This document shows positions 1 through 8,507 of a stretch of DNA of 64,000 bases, one piece after another. The DNA lies in the NCBI RefSeq assembly GCF_029167205.1, contig NZ_JARFPL010000012.1, positions 9,278 through 73,277 of the forward strand. The letters run 5' to 3'. The notes under the pieces were generated by a model. That model was given only the letters and a program-made list of their open reading frames with translations, was not told the DNA's origin and did not search any database. The position numbers were made by a program, and so were the translations under genes. The DNA is from Methanocrinis alkalitolerans. GTDB lineage: Archaea > Halobacteriota > Methanosarcinia > Methanotrichales > Methanotrichaceae. Positions within the stretch are counted from its first letter, which is position 1. Every line of letters starts with the position of its first letter.

Positions 1-714
1 CAAGAGGGATATCCCGACGATGGGGCTTGCGACGTAGGTCGTCAGGGGGACGATGCTCTCCGGGGGTATCCCGAAGATCTCCGCCAGGGGGAGGACGCCG
101 AAGGCATCGAAGGCTCCTCGATCCCTGAGGGCGAAGACGGCGGCGGTCATCGTGACGTAGAGGGCGGCGATCTTGAGAAAGAGCCTCCTCTCCCGGCGTA
201 TAGACCTCTTTGCCGCCTCCAGGAAGGAGACCCTCTCCTCTTGTATCCCCTCGGGGACGCTGCAGACCCTCTTTCCAAGGAAGAGCCTGCTCATGATCAC
301 CACCGCCGAGATCTTGAAGAGGGCGGTGACTATGAAGACGAGGGCGTAAAAACCACCCACCACAAGTCCGAGGGCGGGAATGACGATGGGTATCTGGTAG
401 GTGAACAGCTCCCTCAAGTAGACGGGGATGCTGTTCATGATGGCGCAGAGGACCACCTCCTTCTCTTCGAGCCGCCCCTCATCCCTGAACTTCGCCACCA
501 TCCCGTTGGCTGCCACCGCCGACCCCAGGGAGACGACGAAGGCCGAGGCGCAGGCATCGGGGAGCCCCGTGAAGGAAAAGATGGGCCTGGTGATCCTGGA
601 AAGCCCTCCCAACAGCCCCATCTCCGTCATGACCCCGGCTCCGAAGAGGCCTAGGCCTATCATCGCGAGGATGGGGGCTGCGAACTCGAGGGTCCTAAGG
701 ATGAGATCCATCAT
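1..714 (-). CDS. Nucleoside-recognition (Gate) domain membrane protein, 3' end beyond window
   Basis: The reverse strand is open from an ATG-ATG pair at 714-709 through 238 codons to the window edge, so only the N-terminal part is visible. The product is very hydrophobic, with glycine-rich segments (GLGLFGAGVMTEMGL near residues 20-34; VVSLGSAVAANGMVAKF near 60-76) typical of the Gate/nucleoside-recognition family of integral membrane proteins. A GGGAGG-like ribosome site lies about 15 bases upstream. The substrate is not known for the archaeal members. Overlapping plus-strand frames are shadows. The family call rests on motif memory. Confidence 0.65.
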   Translation of the reverse strand, partial: MMDLILRTLEFAAPILAMIGLGLFGAGVMTEMGLLGGLSRITRPIFSFTGLPDACASAFVVSLGSAVAANGMVAKFRDEGRLEEKEVVLCAIMNSIPVYLRELFTYQIPIVIPALGLVVGGFYALVFIVTALFKISAVVIMSRLFLGKRVCSVPEGIQEERVSFLEAAKRSIRRERRLFLKIAALYVTMTAAVFALRDRGAFDAFGVLPLAEIFGIPPESIVPLTTYVASPIVGISLL

Positions 715-847
715 CAGATGATGTTTTAGCCTCCCGATAGATCAACCTATTCCAGAAGAGAGGGCCGAAAAGTCATCATCTCGTTGATGGCGGCATCCAA
801 AGATGGTCCATCGAGGTTCCGGAGATCGAGGGCATCATTTTAGCAAT

Positions 848-913
848 ATTTATATGTGATATAGGAGAAAGATAGAGCAAAAATGGGGAGTAACGAGTAT
901 TGATGCGGGGTGA
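848..913 (+). promoter_or_regulatory. TATA box and ribosome-binding site of the exported-protein cluster
   Basis: An AT-rich TATA-like box (atttatatg, 848-856) precedes the first exported gene and would place a transcript start near 880. A strong GGGGTGA ribosome site lies at 907-913, three bases before the ATG at 917. This implies a short leader of about 35 bases. Confidence 0.5.
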
Positions 914-916
914 CTT

Positions 917-1621
917 ATGATGAGAAATCTTCCTTTCGGCAGGACAGCTCTCTTGGTTCTGGTTTTGGCCCTGGCGGCCACATCGGCCTCCGGGAACGGC
1001 GACCAATTTCATTACGGATCAAAGGTTATGGTTAACGATATGGACGAGTCGAGGGCTTTGAGCCCGTTTTATATGGGTCCTGAGTTCGCCTTCTGGGACG
1101 GCGGGATCGTAGGCGTATTCGACCGCGAGGACGTCGTCTACATAAATATCGATCCCACCAGCGATGTCGTCGGCGAAAATGACATAAGGCTTACGCCGTT
1201 CGGCGACCTTCCTGCGGGATCGCAGGTGGCCAAGGCCGACAACGACATAGGCAAGCCCCTGACCAAGTTCGGGACCACCACCACCCCCAGGGCTGAGCTC
1301 AGGTTCCTCGATACGGGGGGGGACCGGGCCTACAACCTGGATGATCCCATATACCTCAACGTCGTCCCCGGAGAGATCAACTCCAACGACGTCCGGATCA
1401 CCAATTATAAGGGCTTTCCGGCAGGGAGCAGAGTCAACGACACCGACCCGGATAACGGCCTGAAGACCTCGACCCTCCCGGGGATGCTGAGCTTCTTCAA
1501 CACCAACGGGAACATCAACAACGGAGGGTATGCCATCTATGATAGAGGTGACATAGTCTACATGGACACCCAGTTCCCCTTCTACGTGGTGACTATAAAC
1601 GACGTCAGGATGTCCATCTGA
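917..1621 (+). CDS. Exported triple-repeat protein, paralogue 1
   Basis: The 234-residue product has an N-terminal signal peptide (about residues 1-27, cleavage after SASG) and no other membrane segment, so it is predicted to be secreted. The mature part consists of three diverged units of about 65-70 residues. Each follows the pattern G-S/T-K/R-V, a D-x-D stretch, a central hydrophobic strand, then YD-x-x-D-x-VY and a closing N-D-I-R-L motif. Unit three carries the F-x-N-x-N-G-N variant seen in all paralogues. Three paralogues follow on the same strand. I know no function for the family; the acidic turns could bind calcium, which is a guess. Confidence 0.75.
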   Translation: MMRNLPFGRTALLVLVLALAATSASGNGDQFHYGSKVMVNDMDESRALSPFYMGPEFAFWDGGIVGVFDREDVVYINIDPTSDVVGENDIRLTPFGDLPAGSQVAKADNDIGKPLTKFGTTTTPRAELRFLDTGGDRAYNLDDPIYLNVVPGEINSNDVRITNYKGFPAGSRVNDTDPDNGLKTSTLPGMLSFFNTNGNINNGGYAIYDRGDIVYMDTQFPFYVVTINDVRMSI

Positions 1622-1631
1622 GCTTTCTTTC

Positions 1632-1668
1632 ATCCCCTCGACCTCTCTTTATTTGAGGTAGAGGGGAT
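1632..1668 (+). terminator. Stem-loop downstream of paralogue 1
   Basis: ATCCCCTC-g-ACCTC (1632-1645) pairs with GAGGT-a-GAGGGGAT (1655-1668), giving 13 base pairs with one internal mismatch and a 9-base T-rich loop. It begins 11 bases after the stop codon. It may end or protect the transcript; no clear T-run follows it. Confidence 0.45.
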
Positions 1669-1819
1669 CGAAGACGCGTGATGGATCAGGTCCTTCTCAG
1701 GAATCCGAAGATTTGTATCCGCCCGACTTTCGGTTGAGGATTCGATCTGGCGTTTTTTCCTGGATGAAAATTGCCCATCAGAGTTTTGGTCCAACTTATC
1801 CTCCCGAATCCCAAAAAAG

Positions 1820-1829
1820 TACTTATAAG
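1820..1829 (+). promoter_or_regulatory. Putative promoter of paralogues 2 and 3
   Basis: A purine-rich BRE-like stretch (ccaaaaaag, 1811-1819) is followed by the TATA-like tacttataag at 1820-1829, about 50 bases before the TTG start at 1878. The GAAGGGGGG ribosome site is at 1865-1872. A second AT-rich box at 1853-1861 is too close to the start to serve a leadered transcript. Confidence 0.45.
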
Positions 1830-1877
1830 ATTACGGTAGACTGTAATCCATTCCTATAAATATGAAGGGGGGTTAAT

Positions 1878-2624
1878 TTGAAGGGAATAACGAAAGTTTG
1901 TATCATGGCCGGACTTCTTTTTGTCCTGAGCTTAAACGGGGCTGTCGGACAGTTCGGGTCAAAGGTGATGGCTGGAGACGCCGACATAGGGCGTTTTCTC
2001 GAGGACTTCCCGCAACCGCTGAATCCAACTCTCGGCTACTGGGACACCGGTGCTAATCCTGGGATCTATGATGACGGCGACACCATCTATCTGGACATGT
2101 TGGGAAATAACATCATCGACTCCAACGACATAAGGCTCACCGATTACGCCGGATATCGGGCCGGCACCAAAGTGACGTCCATGGACAACGACATAAACAA
2201 GCCCCTGTCCCCGCTGCCGGGCCAGGCGGCTGGCATCTATTACGCAGACCTTTACGGCAGCCAGGGTTACGACTTCCGGGATCCGGTATACGTGCTGGCG
2301 ATGACGCCAGCGGCCATCGGTGCTCGTACCGCCACAAAGGATGTACGGCTGGGACCGGTCTTAGGCCTCTCTCCGGGGACTAAGGTCCTCGACTACCATC
2401 CTGACAGAGACGGACCTGCGATCCCCATGATCGTCCCAATCTCCGCAGGAGGGCCGGTGGCAACCCTGAGGTTCTACAACGCCAACGGAAACGTCAATGG
2501 TATTGGGGATCCCATCTACGACTACAGCGACGACGTCTACATAGACATATCTCTGCCCAGCGTAGCCATGGGAGGTTATCCCTTCGGTTTTGTGGTTCCG
2601 AACAACATCCGACTTACCGGTTGA
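1878..2624 (+). CDS. Exported triple-repeat protein, paralogue 2
   Basis: The start is a TTG with the strong ribosome site GAAGGGGGG five bases upstream; no in-frame ATG gives a complete signal peptide. Residues 1-25 form a signal peptide ending VGQ, and the rest has the same three-unit layout as the preceding gene. YD-x-x-D-x-Y and N-D-I-R-L motifs are clear in units one and three. Unit two is more diverged (FRDPVYV, KDVRL). Unit three has the FYNANGN signature. It lies 36 bases before the next paralogue, so the two are probably co-transcribed. Function unknown; predicted extracellular. Confidence 0.75.
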   Translation: MKGITKVCIMAGLLFVLSLNGAVGQFGSKVMAGDADIGRFLEDFPQPLNPTLGYWDTGANPGIYDDGDTIYLDMLGNNIIDSNDIRLTDYAGYRAGTKVTSMDNDINKPLSPLPGQAAGIYYADLYGSQGYDFRDPVYVLAMTPAAIGARTATKDVRLGPVLGLSPGTKVLDYHPDRDGPAIPMIVPISAGGPVATLRFYNANGNVNGIGDPIYDYSDDVYIDISLPSVAMGGYPFGFVVPNNIRLTG

Positions 2625-2660
2625 TGAGCTGATGAGAGTCTTGGAATATCTGGAGGTTAC

Positions 2661-3458
2661 ATGAAGAGATCGATGAGGGCCTCTGCTCTTATGGTCCTGA
2701 TCCTCATGCTCTGTATCGGTGGAGTCAGTGGCCAGTTTGGCTACAGGGTAACAAACTCAAGTCCGGAGAACGGGATGATCGTCGAGGACTTTGCATCTGC
2801 CGGTGATTTGAAGCAGACTCCTGTCCAGATAGGGTACTCGGAAGGAGGGTCTAACGCAGATCTGCTGGATATGGATGACGTCGTATATCTCCACATCGGA
2901 GAGGTGACCTTAACAGGATCTAAGGTTAAGGTCAACGATATAAGGCTGACAGACTCCCTCTTTGGTCCTCCGGGGTCAAAGGTTGATGGGGGAGACGGCG
3001 ATCATGATATGGATCTAAAGAGGTTTCCTCCCGGTTTGCCGCGAATGGTCTATTTAGATTCCGGCAGCATCATGGGGCAGTACGATCTTGACGATCCAGT
3101 TTATATCAAGATCGTACCTCCCCTGGATAAAATCGGTATAGGAGATATCAGGTTGGACTCCCTTGAAGGCCCGCCGGGCTCGAGGGTATCGAACTTAGAT
3201 GGCGATAAAGGTGCCACCTGTTCCGTCCTTCACCCCGGTCCCAGCTTCAACCTCTGGCTTCCCGGGGCTGGAGGTGTGGTGAGGTTCATCAACGCCAACG
3301 GAAACCTCTATACCAACCCCATCGGCATGATCAGCAGCTGGCCCAGCCCGCCGATCTATGACTGGCCTGATGTCGTCTACTTCGACGTATCCAGCCCCGC
3401 GGCATACCCACGGAATTTTGGGTATCTGACGCCCAACGCCATACGAATGAGCCTTTAG
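2661..3458 (+). CDS. Exported triple-repeat protein, paralogue 3
   Basis: An ATG start with a CTGGAGG ribosome site gives a 265-residue protein with a signal peptide ending SGQ near residue 24. Three units follow the family pattern, with PPGSKV and PPGSRV joints between them and closing DIRL or AIRM motifs. The third unit again contains an F-I-N-A-N-G-N segment and ends the protein. It resembles paralogue 4 most closely, sharing the IVEDF segment early in unit one and MGQYD in unit two. This suggests duplication of the whole three-unit gene. No catalytic motif is visible. Confidence 0.75.
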   Translation: MKRSMRASALMVLILMLCIGGVSGQFGYRVTNSSPENGMIVEDFASAGDLKQTPVQIGYSEGGSNADLLDMDDVVYLHIGEVTLTGSKVKVNDIRLTDSLFGPPGSKVDGGDGDHDMDLKRFPPGLPRMVYLDSGSIMGQYDLDDPVYIKIVPPLDKIGIGDIRLDSLEGPPGSRVSNLDGDKGATCSVLHPGPSFNLWLPGAGGVVRFINANGNLYTNPIGMISSWPSPPIYDWPDVVYFDVSSPAAYPRNFGYLTPNAIRMSL

Positions 3459-3484
3459 AGCGCCCTCCGACGCTCTCTCTTTTT
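3457..3484 (+). terminator. Intrinsic terminator after paralogue 3
   Basis: AGAGCG (3457-3462) pairs with CGCTCT (3471-3476) around an 8-base loop and is followed within three bases by a run of T. The stem starts inside the stop codon. It would close the paralogue 2-3 transcription unit before the 234-base gap to the next gene. Confidence 0.6.
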
Positions 3485-3692
3485 ATCAGGTAAAGCGACA
3501 TCATGCCAGCTAATATTCTTGCCGGGTCACCTTTTGCTCCGAAATAAAAAGCTATATTTATGATTAAGTCAGTAATTTAAGGCTGAATGAGATCGCCGAC
3601 GAACTCCGACGCCGCCTCCCTTATCCTTATGGGTTTATGGTTGAGGTCATCGATCTCTCTGGTTTGTATGGGTGGAACGGAGGATATCTGAC

Positions 3693-4793
3693 TTGAGAAA
3701 GATGGCTGGGGATCGGTATGCTATGGTCTGTGCAATTCTCATCTCTCTCCTGCTTATGAACCAGGCGTCAGGTCAGTTGGAGTTTGGTTCGATATCTTAT
3801 CCTGCGAACCCTGGCGAAGTTCTGATAGTAGAGGACTTCTCCTCCGCCCCCGGCCTCGTCCAGCGACCTGTGACGATAATGTACCTCGATATCGGGATAG
3901 CGCCGGGGTTTTACGACCAAAAAGACCCTATATACCTTCACGTCGGCCCTGGACCCGTCGGCCTCGCAGATATAAGGCTCACACCATCGCCCTTCGGACC
4001 CGGAGGGTCGAGGGTGGTTCCGGGAGATAAAGACCTGGGCCTGGAGCTTATGTCTTTCGATCCGCCCTATTCCAGGCTCGTATATGCAGATATCGGGGGG
4101 AAGATGGGTCAGTACGATCCGATGGACTCGGTCTACGTCAAGGCCGTCCCGCCGATCTCAGAGCTGGCCGTCGGCGACGTAAGGGTCACCTGGGCGGGGA
4201 GCCTTCCTCCAGGGACGAAGGTCAAAAGCTCTGATCCGGATCGCGGGTCTGCGGTCATCCTCCTCCATCCCGGCCCCGACTTCGCCTTCTGGTCGCCTCT
4301 CGCCCGGGGCCAGGCCAGGTTCTACAACGCCAACGGGAACGTCTTCGGCGATCCGATCAGCCTTCCCATCTACGATGCTTCCGACAGGGTCTACTTCGAC
4401 ATGTCGGTCCCCTCGGATCCGCCGAGGCTTTTTGGGTATGTGATGGTCAATGAGCCAAGGTTTTCTGGAGCTATTGGAGATTTCGTCTGGTGGGACCGGG
4501 ACGAGGACGGGATTCAGGATGCTATTGAGATTGAACCCGGAATTCCTGGAGTGATGGTGAAGCTTTATTATGAATATGAAGGCGACTGCTGGGAACTTGG
4601 GACCAATTGGACGGATAATTCTGGCTACTACAGATTCGATAGGTTGCCCAGCGGGAAATACATAGCGAAAGTGGATATGAATACCCTGCCTGGAAAAGGA
4701 TGGAAGCCTACCAAATACAGAGCAGGGGACGACAGGCCGCTGGATAGCAACGGGGATCCGGCTTTCCAACCCGGATGCTTGGGACATGCCTGA
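3693..4793 (+). CDS. Exported triple-repeat protein with C-terminal, incomplete SdrD_B-like domain
   Basis: The best start is the TTG at 3693, with GGAGG at 3679-3683; an in-frame GTG at 3672 would only add seven residues before the signal peptide. After the signal peptide (ending SGQ) come three family units, then from about residue 257 an SdrD_B/Cna-B-like domain. That domain opens with IGDFVWWDRDEDGIQD and continues through GIPGVMVKLYY, SGYYRFDRLPSGKY and PLDSNGDP. It stops at the stretch after DSNGDP, so the closing TIDFGF-type strand normal for the family is missing. That strand appears at the mature N-terminus of the next gene. The protein is probably extracellular and structural or adhesive. 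Confidence 0.75.
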   Translation: MRKMAGDRYAMVCAILISLLLMNQASGQLEFGSISYPANPGEVLIVEDFSSAPGLVQRPVTIMYLDIGIAPGFYDQKDPIYLHVGPGPVGLADIRLTPSPFGPGGSRVVPGDKDLGLELMSFDPPYSRLVYADIGGKMGQYDPMDSVYVKAVPPISELAVGDVRVTWAGSLPPGTKVKSSDPDRGSAVILLHPGPDFAFWSPLARGQARFYNANGNVFGDPISLPIYDASDRVYFDMSVPSDPPRLFGYVMVNEPRFSGAIGDFVWWDRDEDGIQDAIEIEPGIPGVMVKLYYEYEGDCWELGTNWTDNSGYYRFDRLPSGKYIAKVDMNTLPGKGWKPTKYRAGDDRPLDSNGDPAFQPGCLGHA

Positions 4794-4894
4794 TCCCGGC
4801 CGAGAAAGAAGATGAGGACGAAACGATTATCAATCAGAAGAATTAAACACCTACAAAGATCTAGTATTGATCTTCATGGATGAGGGAGATGGAG

Positions 4895-5401
4895 ATGAGG
4901 CACGTTTATTTCTTTATGTTTATGGTGTTGCTCTGCCTCGGTGCAGGGACGGCGTCTGCTCAGCCGGATGAATCCCGGGATAGCAATAATTATATTTACT
5001 CTGATGAGATCAATCTCGGCACAAATGAATATAATGATACGATAGATTTCGGATTTATTATCCCTGGTGTTTCCTCCATAGGTGATCTGTTCTGGTTGGA
5101 CTTAAACAGAAACGGCATTCAGGACGATTTTGACTCCAGCGGCAGACTGCTGGGGATCAAAGAAGTTCGTATCCTCCTTTATTATAAGCTTGGAGATGAT
5201 TACGTCAAATTAGGTGAACAGCTCACCGGAGAGGACGGTTCATATAGATTCGACGGCCTCCCTTCCGGAACATATAAAGTATATGTCGACAGAAGCACTC
5301 TCCCCGATGACAGCTACCAGCCCACGATACCATATGCTCCCGGAAGCACCATAGAGAACGATAGCAATGGGATAGGTATAACGGATACACTTCCAGCGTG
5401 A
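4895..5401 (+). CDS. Exported SdrD_B-like protein with an N-terminal orphan closing strand
   Basis: Of three clustered in-frame ATGs (4880, 4889, 4895), the last has a GGGAG ribosome site six bases upstream and begins directly with the signal peptide (ending ASAQ). The mature N-terminus reads DSN...DEINLG...NDTIDFGF, which is the usual end of an SdrD_B repeat. One SdrD_B domain follows (IGDLFWLDLNRNGIQD, GSYRFDGLPSGTY). It again breaks off after ENDSNG without its own TIDFGF strand. The protein therefore looks like a repeat shifted out of register by one strand relative to its gene borders. Probably part of a surface assembly with its two neighbours. Confidence 0.75.
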   Translation: MRHVYFFMFMVLLCLGAGTASAQPDESRDSNNYIYSDEINLGTNEYNDTIDFGFIIPGVSSIGDLFWLDLNRNGIQDDFDSSGRLLGIKEVRILLYYKLGDDYVKLGEQLTGEDGSYRFDGLPSGTYKVYVDRSTLPDDSYQPTIPYAPGSTIENDSNGIGITDTLPA

Positions 5402-5451
5402 TAGGCGCTCGCAGGTATGAGGAAACGAGAAAAAGAAGCTTGTGCGATATG

Positions 5452-5477
5452 GCGGGCTAGGCTGATTCTCAGCCCGC
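5452..5477 (+). other. Inverted repeat between the two small SdrD_B genes
   Basis: GCGGGCT (5452-5458) pairs with AGCCCGC (5471-5477). Nested inside, GGCTGA (5460-5465) pairs with TCAGCC (5469-5474) around a 3-base loop, so alternative folds compete. It sits about 50 bases before the start of the next gene and could attenuate or terminate read-through. No T-run follows. Confidence 0.35.
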
Positions 5478-5522
5478 GTCCAAATCTTCGAGGGTCTACC
5501 ATCAATTGGGGGGGGGATTCGA

Positions 5523-6125
5523 GTGAAACTTTATAGAAGCATATCGGTGGCGATGGCGGTTCTATTCCTCACCGCCACCTTTGCATATTCGGAGCCCTCA
5601 AAAATAGGCGGTTATGAGGAGGATATTCATAAATTCATATCTACTGATGATGTGATCCTCGGAGATGATGAGCAGAATGATACCATAGACTTCGGATTCA
5701 TGGCTAAAAAGGGCCTCATCGGCGACTTCGTATGGAACGACTCCAATGAGAATGGGATTCAAGACGATGGTGAAGAAGGCCTTCCCGGGGTTAATGTATC
5801 ACTTTACATGCTTCCTGATGGCGAAAAAGAAGTGTTCTACAACAGCACCTTCTCCGATTTAAACGGTAGTTATTCCTTCATAGTGCCGTTCGGCAGATAT
5901 GTAGTGAAGACGGGAGAAGGGCAGAAATACGGGAACGGTTACATAAGGATTTTTGATCCCACTTTACCAGAGGATGTAAGGATCTTTCCGTGGGGTGAAA
6001 TAGACAAGATTTATGCAGGCGGTGAAGAGAACGACAGCAATGATCATAAAGGATCTATTGTAGTCATGGACCATCATGATCCAGTAAATACGACGATCGA
6101 TTTCGGTTATGTGAAATATTATTGA
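5523..6125 (+). CDS. Exported SdrD_B-like protein with both an orphan and an own closing strand
   Basis: The GTG start follows a run of nine G (5509-5517). After a signal peptide (about residues 1-20, AYS), the mature N-terminus carries a closing strand, DDVILG...NDTIDFGF. A full SdrD_B domain then follows (IGDFVWNDSNENGIQD, LPGVNVSLY). This domain is complete, ending VNTTIDFGY before the stop. Across this gene and the two before it there are three domain bodies and three closing strands, distributed 0, 1 and 2. It is followed 18 bases later by a large VWA protein. Predicted extracellular; no enzyme motif. Confidence 0.75.
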   Translation: MKLYRSISVAMAVLFLTATFAYSEPSKIGGYEEDIHKFISTDDVILGDDEQNDTIDFGFMAKKGLIGDFVWNDSNENGIQDDGEEGLPGVNVSLYMLPDGEKEVFYNSTFSDLNGSYSFIVPFGRYVVKTGEGQKYGNGYIRIFDPTLPEDVRIFPWGEIDKIYAGGEENDSNDHKGSIVVMDHHDPVNTTIDFGYVKYY

Positions 6126-6143
6126 TAATAAGGAGGCGATAAT

Positions 6144-8507
6144 GTGATAATGAGAAACCTCTTGGTGAGCATACTATGCCTTTCAAGCCTCGCTTTCGCA
6201 TCATCATTTGTACAGCCTCATTTGAATGTGACATATCATGATGTATCCCCAAATCCGATCTGCATTGCAGGCTCCGGGACTCCGTGTGAGAGCGTTGTCA
6301 AGCTTAAGATAGAAGGTTTAGGAGATCCTAGGCCTGTACAAGTGGTTCTCTCCATTGACAGTTCCTCCAGCATGTTCAAATATGACAGCAACAAAACTCG
6401 GCTCGATGCTGCCAGGGGCTTCATAGGAGTTTTGGACAACAGAAGTGACAAAGTCGGTCTCGTCATCTGGAGTGATCAAGTCATTGAAGCAGAGCCTCCG
6501 ACGAGTAATTTTGAATCTGTTAATAGAACTATTAGTGGAATTATTTCTTATGGTGCTACAGATCTATATTACGGATTGAAACCGGCGATCGAAATGTTTG
6601 AAAACGAAAGCGTCGACCATCAAAAACACATAATACTCCTGACTGACGGCACAACTCGTGCAAGAGATCCCGAGGATTATCTTTCTGAGGTATATAGAGC
6701 CAAAGAAGCTGGCATCAAAATATGGACAATCGGTTTTCCTGCAGATGAGGCGGGTGAATTAGTTCTAAAAAATATTAGTGAATTGACGGCGGGAAATTAT
6801 AGCACCGCAGATAATGCCACAGTCGAAAACGTCTTTATCAAAATTTATAAGGATATGACAAGTCTAGCTGGCAATAACGTCACAGTGAGATACGTTGCTC
6901 CTGGAGATCTTATCTACTTCCTCCAGGACGCCGAGGTTGAGGGGGATGATAAGGTCTTCACGTGGAAGCCGACGGTGGATGACGGAAGCGGCCCAAGGAA
7001 CCATTTCTACATAGGGGAAAGATGGAGCAAGACCTTCGCAGTCCGCTCCGAGAATACCGGATTGTTCCCCCTCGGGAAGCCGGGGTCGGAGATGACCTAT
7101 TCGGCACAAAACACGAACGGAAGCTACATCCCAATGAAGAAGCCGATCGAAGAACGCACCTTGGAGGTTATACCCTGCAATGATACAGATTGTAATAATA
7201 CGTATATAAAAATCTTTATAAATTGTAGTTTAAATTTCACCGGCGATATTGCATATTTAGGGGAGGGTTCATCGCTACATTTCAATCTCAGCTTCCCATG
7301 GGGGCCTGACGGCCGCCCCTGGCACAACTGCCCTGATGACGGTTTAATCGTAATCAAAAGCCCTTGTGTCAACCATACCGACATCCGGAAAGAACCCCCA
7401 TGTCTTGTGTGCCCTCCCTGCCCAAAATGTCCTGATGCCAACCTGGAGGAGAAGAATGCAACTTCGAAAGGTGGATCAAAGGAGAACACCATAAACATCG
7501 TCCAGACCGCCATCTTCGGCTCGACGCCATACTGGAACGGCACCGACGAGCCGGCCGGCGTCATCAACCTTACCGTCTCGAGGCCCGATGCTGCGATCGA
7601 CGCAGTCTTCGCCTTCGACGTCTCCGGCAGCATGAGACTTCCCTACGAGGAGATGGGCGAGGAGGTGTGGGCGGCCTTCGCAGAGGCGAACTTCAGCAAC
7701 GTCTCGATCATCGGCTGGGACGAGGACGACGGCGAAGGCGCAGATCCGCTGATGGTCCCGCTTCGGCCCCTGGAGGAGAGCGAGGAAGAGGTCCTGGCCG
7801 CCCTCTCGAACCTCTCCGGACTATGCGACGAGACGGACCTGACGGTCTACTCGGCGGGCCTGCGGGGGGTCATGGAGGTGGACTACGGGTTCGGGGACCA
7901 TTTCGACGGAGACGAGAAGATCGTCCTCTTCATCACCGGCCCCGACGAGTTTCAGCCCGGCGAGGGCTTGGACAGCCTGGCAATTGAGCTGAAGCGGAGG
8001 GGCTACGCAATATATCCCGTGGGCATGGAAATCGACGAGTTCGAGTCGCCCCTCAAGTACGAGAGCCTGAGCACTATGGCCAGCATCACCGGCGGCAGGT
8101 TCTATTCCATCGGCGGCCTCGACTCAGAAGAGCTGAGAGAAGTTCTCCAGGATGCAGCAGCCCATGCTTCCAGCAGGGCCGCCCCCAAGGACATAGTCGT
8201 CACCGAGACCCTTCCCGCCCACCAGGAGGTTAAGGAGACGGTCCCCTCCGGCGCCGAGGTCAACGTCGCGAAGAACCCTGACGGAACCACCACCATAACC
8301 TGGACCGCAAGCGGCGTGAGGCCTGGGGAGGCGAGGAGCCTGATCATCCTCACCGCCGTAAAGGGCGCCCTTGCCTCCGACGCGATCAGCAACGCCGGCT
8401 GGCCCGGAGGAATCAATATAACGGCTACGGGCGGCGATGCCGCTGGGGTAAACGTCATCAACCTTAGAACTGAAGAAGGCGATGTGAAGATAGGAGAGAT
8501 ATCATGA
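6144..8507 (+). CDS. Exported protein with two von Willebrand A domains
   Basis: The GTG start has an AAGGAGG site seven bases upstream. The 787-residue product has a signal peptide, then a VWA domain with a MIDAS motif (DSSSS, Asp near residue 72; TDG near 170). A cysteine-rich linker (CLVCPPCPKCPD near 415-430) leads to a second VWA domain (DVSGS, Asp near 492; ITGPDEF). A short DUF11-like beta domain ends the protein. VWA/MIDAS domains bind metal and protein ligands, so an extracellular adhesion or assembly role is likely. It overlaps the next gene by four bases (ATGA), implying coupled translation. No C-terminal anchor is visible. Confidence 0.8.
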   Translation: MIMRNLLVSILCLSSLAFASSFVQPHLNVTYHDVSPNPICIAGSGTPCESVVKLKIEGLGDPRPVQVVLSIDSSSSMFKYDSNKTRLDAARGFIGVLDNRSDKVGLVIWSDQVIEAEPPTSNFESVNRTISGIISYGATDLYYGLKPAIEMFENESVDHQKHIILLTDGTTRARDPEDYLSEVYRAKEAGIKIWTIGFPADEAGELVLKNISELTAGNYSTADNATVENVFIKIYKDMTSLAGNNVTVRYVAPGDLIYFLQDAEVEGDDKVFTWKPTVDDGSGPRNHFYIGERWSKTFAVRSENTGLFPLGKPGSEMTYSAQNTNGSYIPMKKPIEERTLEVIPCNDTDCNNTYIKIFINCSLNFTGDIAYLGEGSSLHFNLSFPWGPDGRPWHNCPDDGLIVIKSPCVNHTDIRKEPPCLVCPPCPKCPDANLEEKNATSKGGSKENTINIVQTAIFGSTPYWNGTDEPAGVINLTVSRPDAAIDAVFAFDVSGSMRLPYEEMGEEVWAAFAEANFSNVSIIGWDEDDGEGADPLMVPLRPLEESEEEVLAALSNLSGLCDETDLTVYSAGLRGVMEVDYGFGDHFDGDEKIVLFITGPDEFQPGEGLDSLAIELKRRGYAIYPVGMEIDEFESPLKYESLSTMASITGGRFYSIGGLDSEELREVLQDAAAHASSRAAPKDIVVTETLPAHQEVKETVPSGAEVNVAKNPDGTTTITWTASGVRPGEARSLIILTAVKGALASDAISNAGWPGGINITATGGDAAGVNVINLRTEEGDVKIGEIS

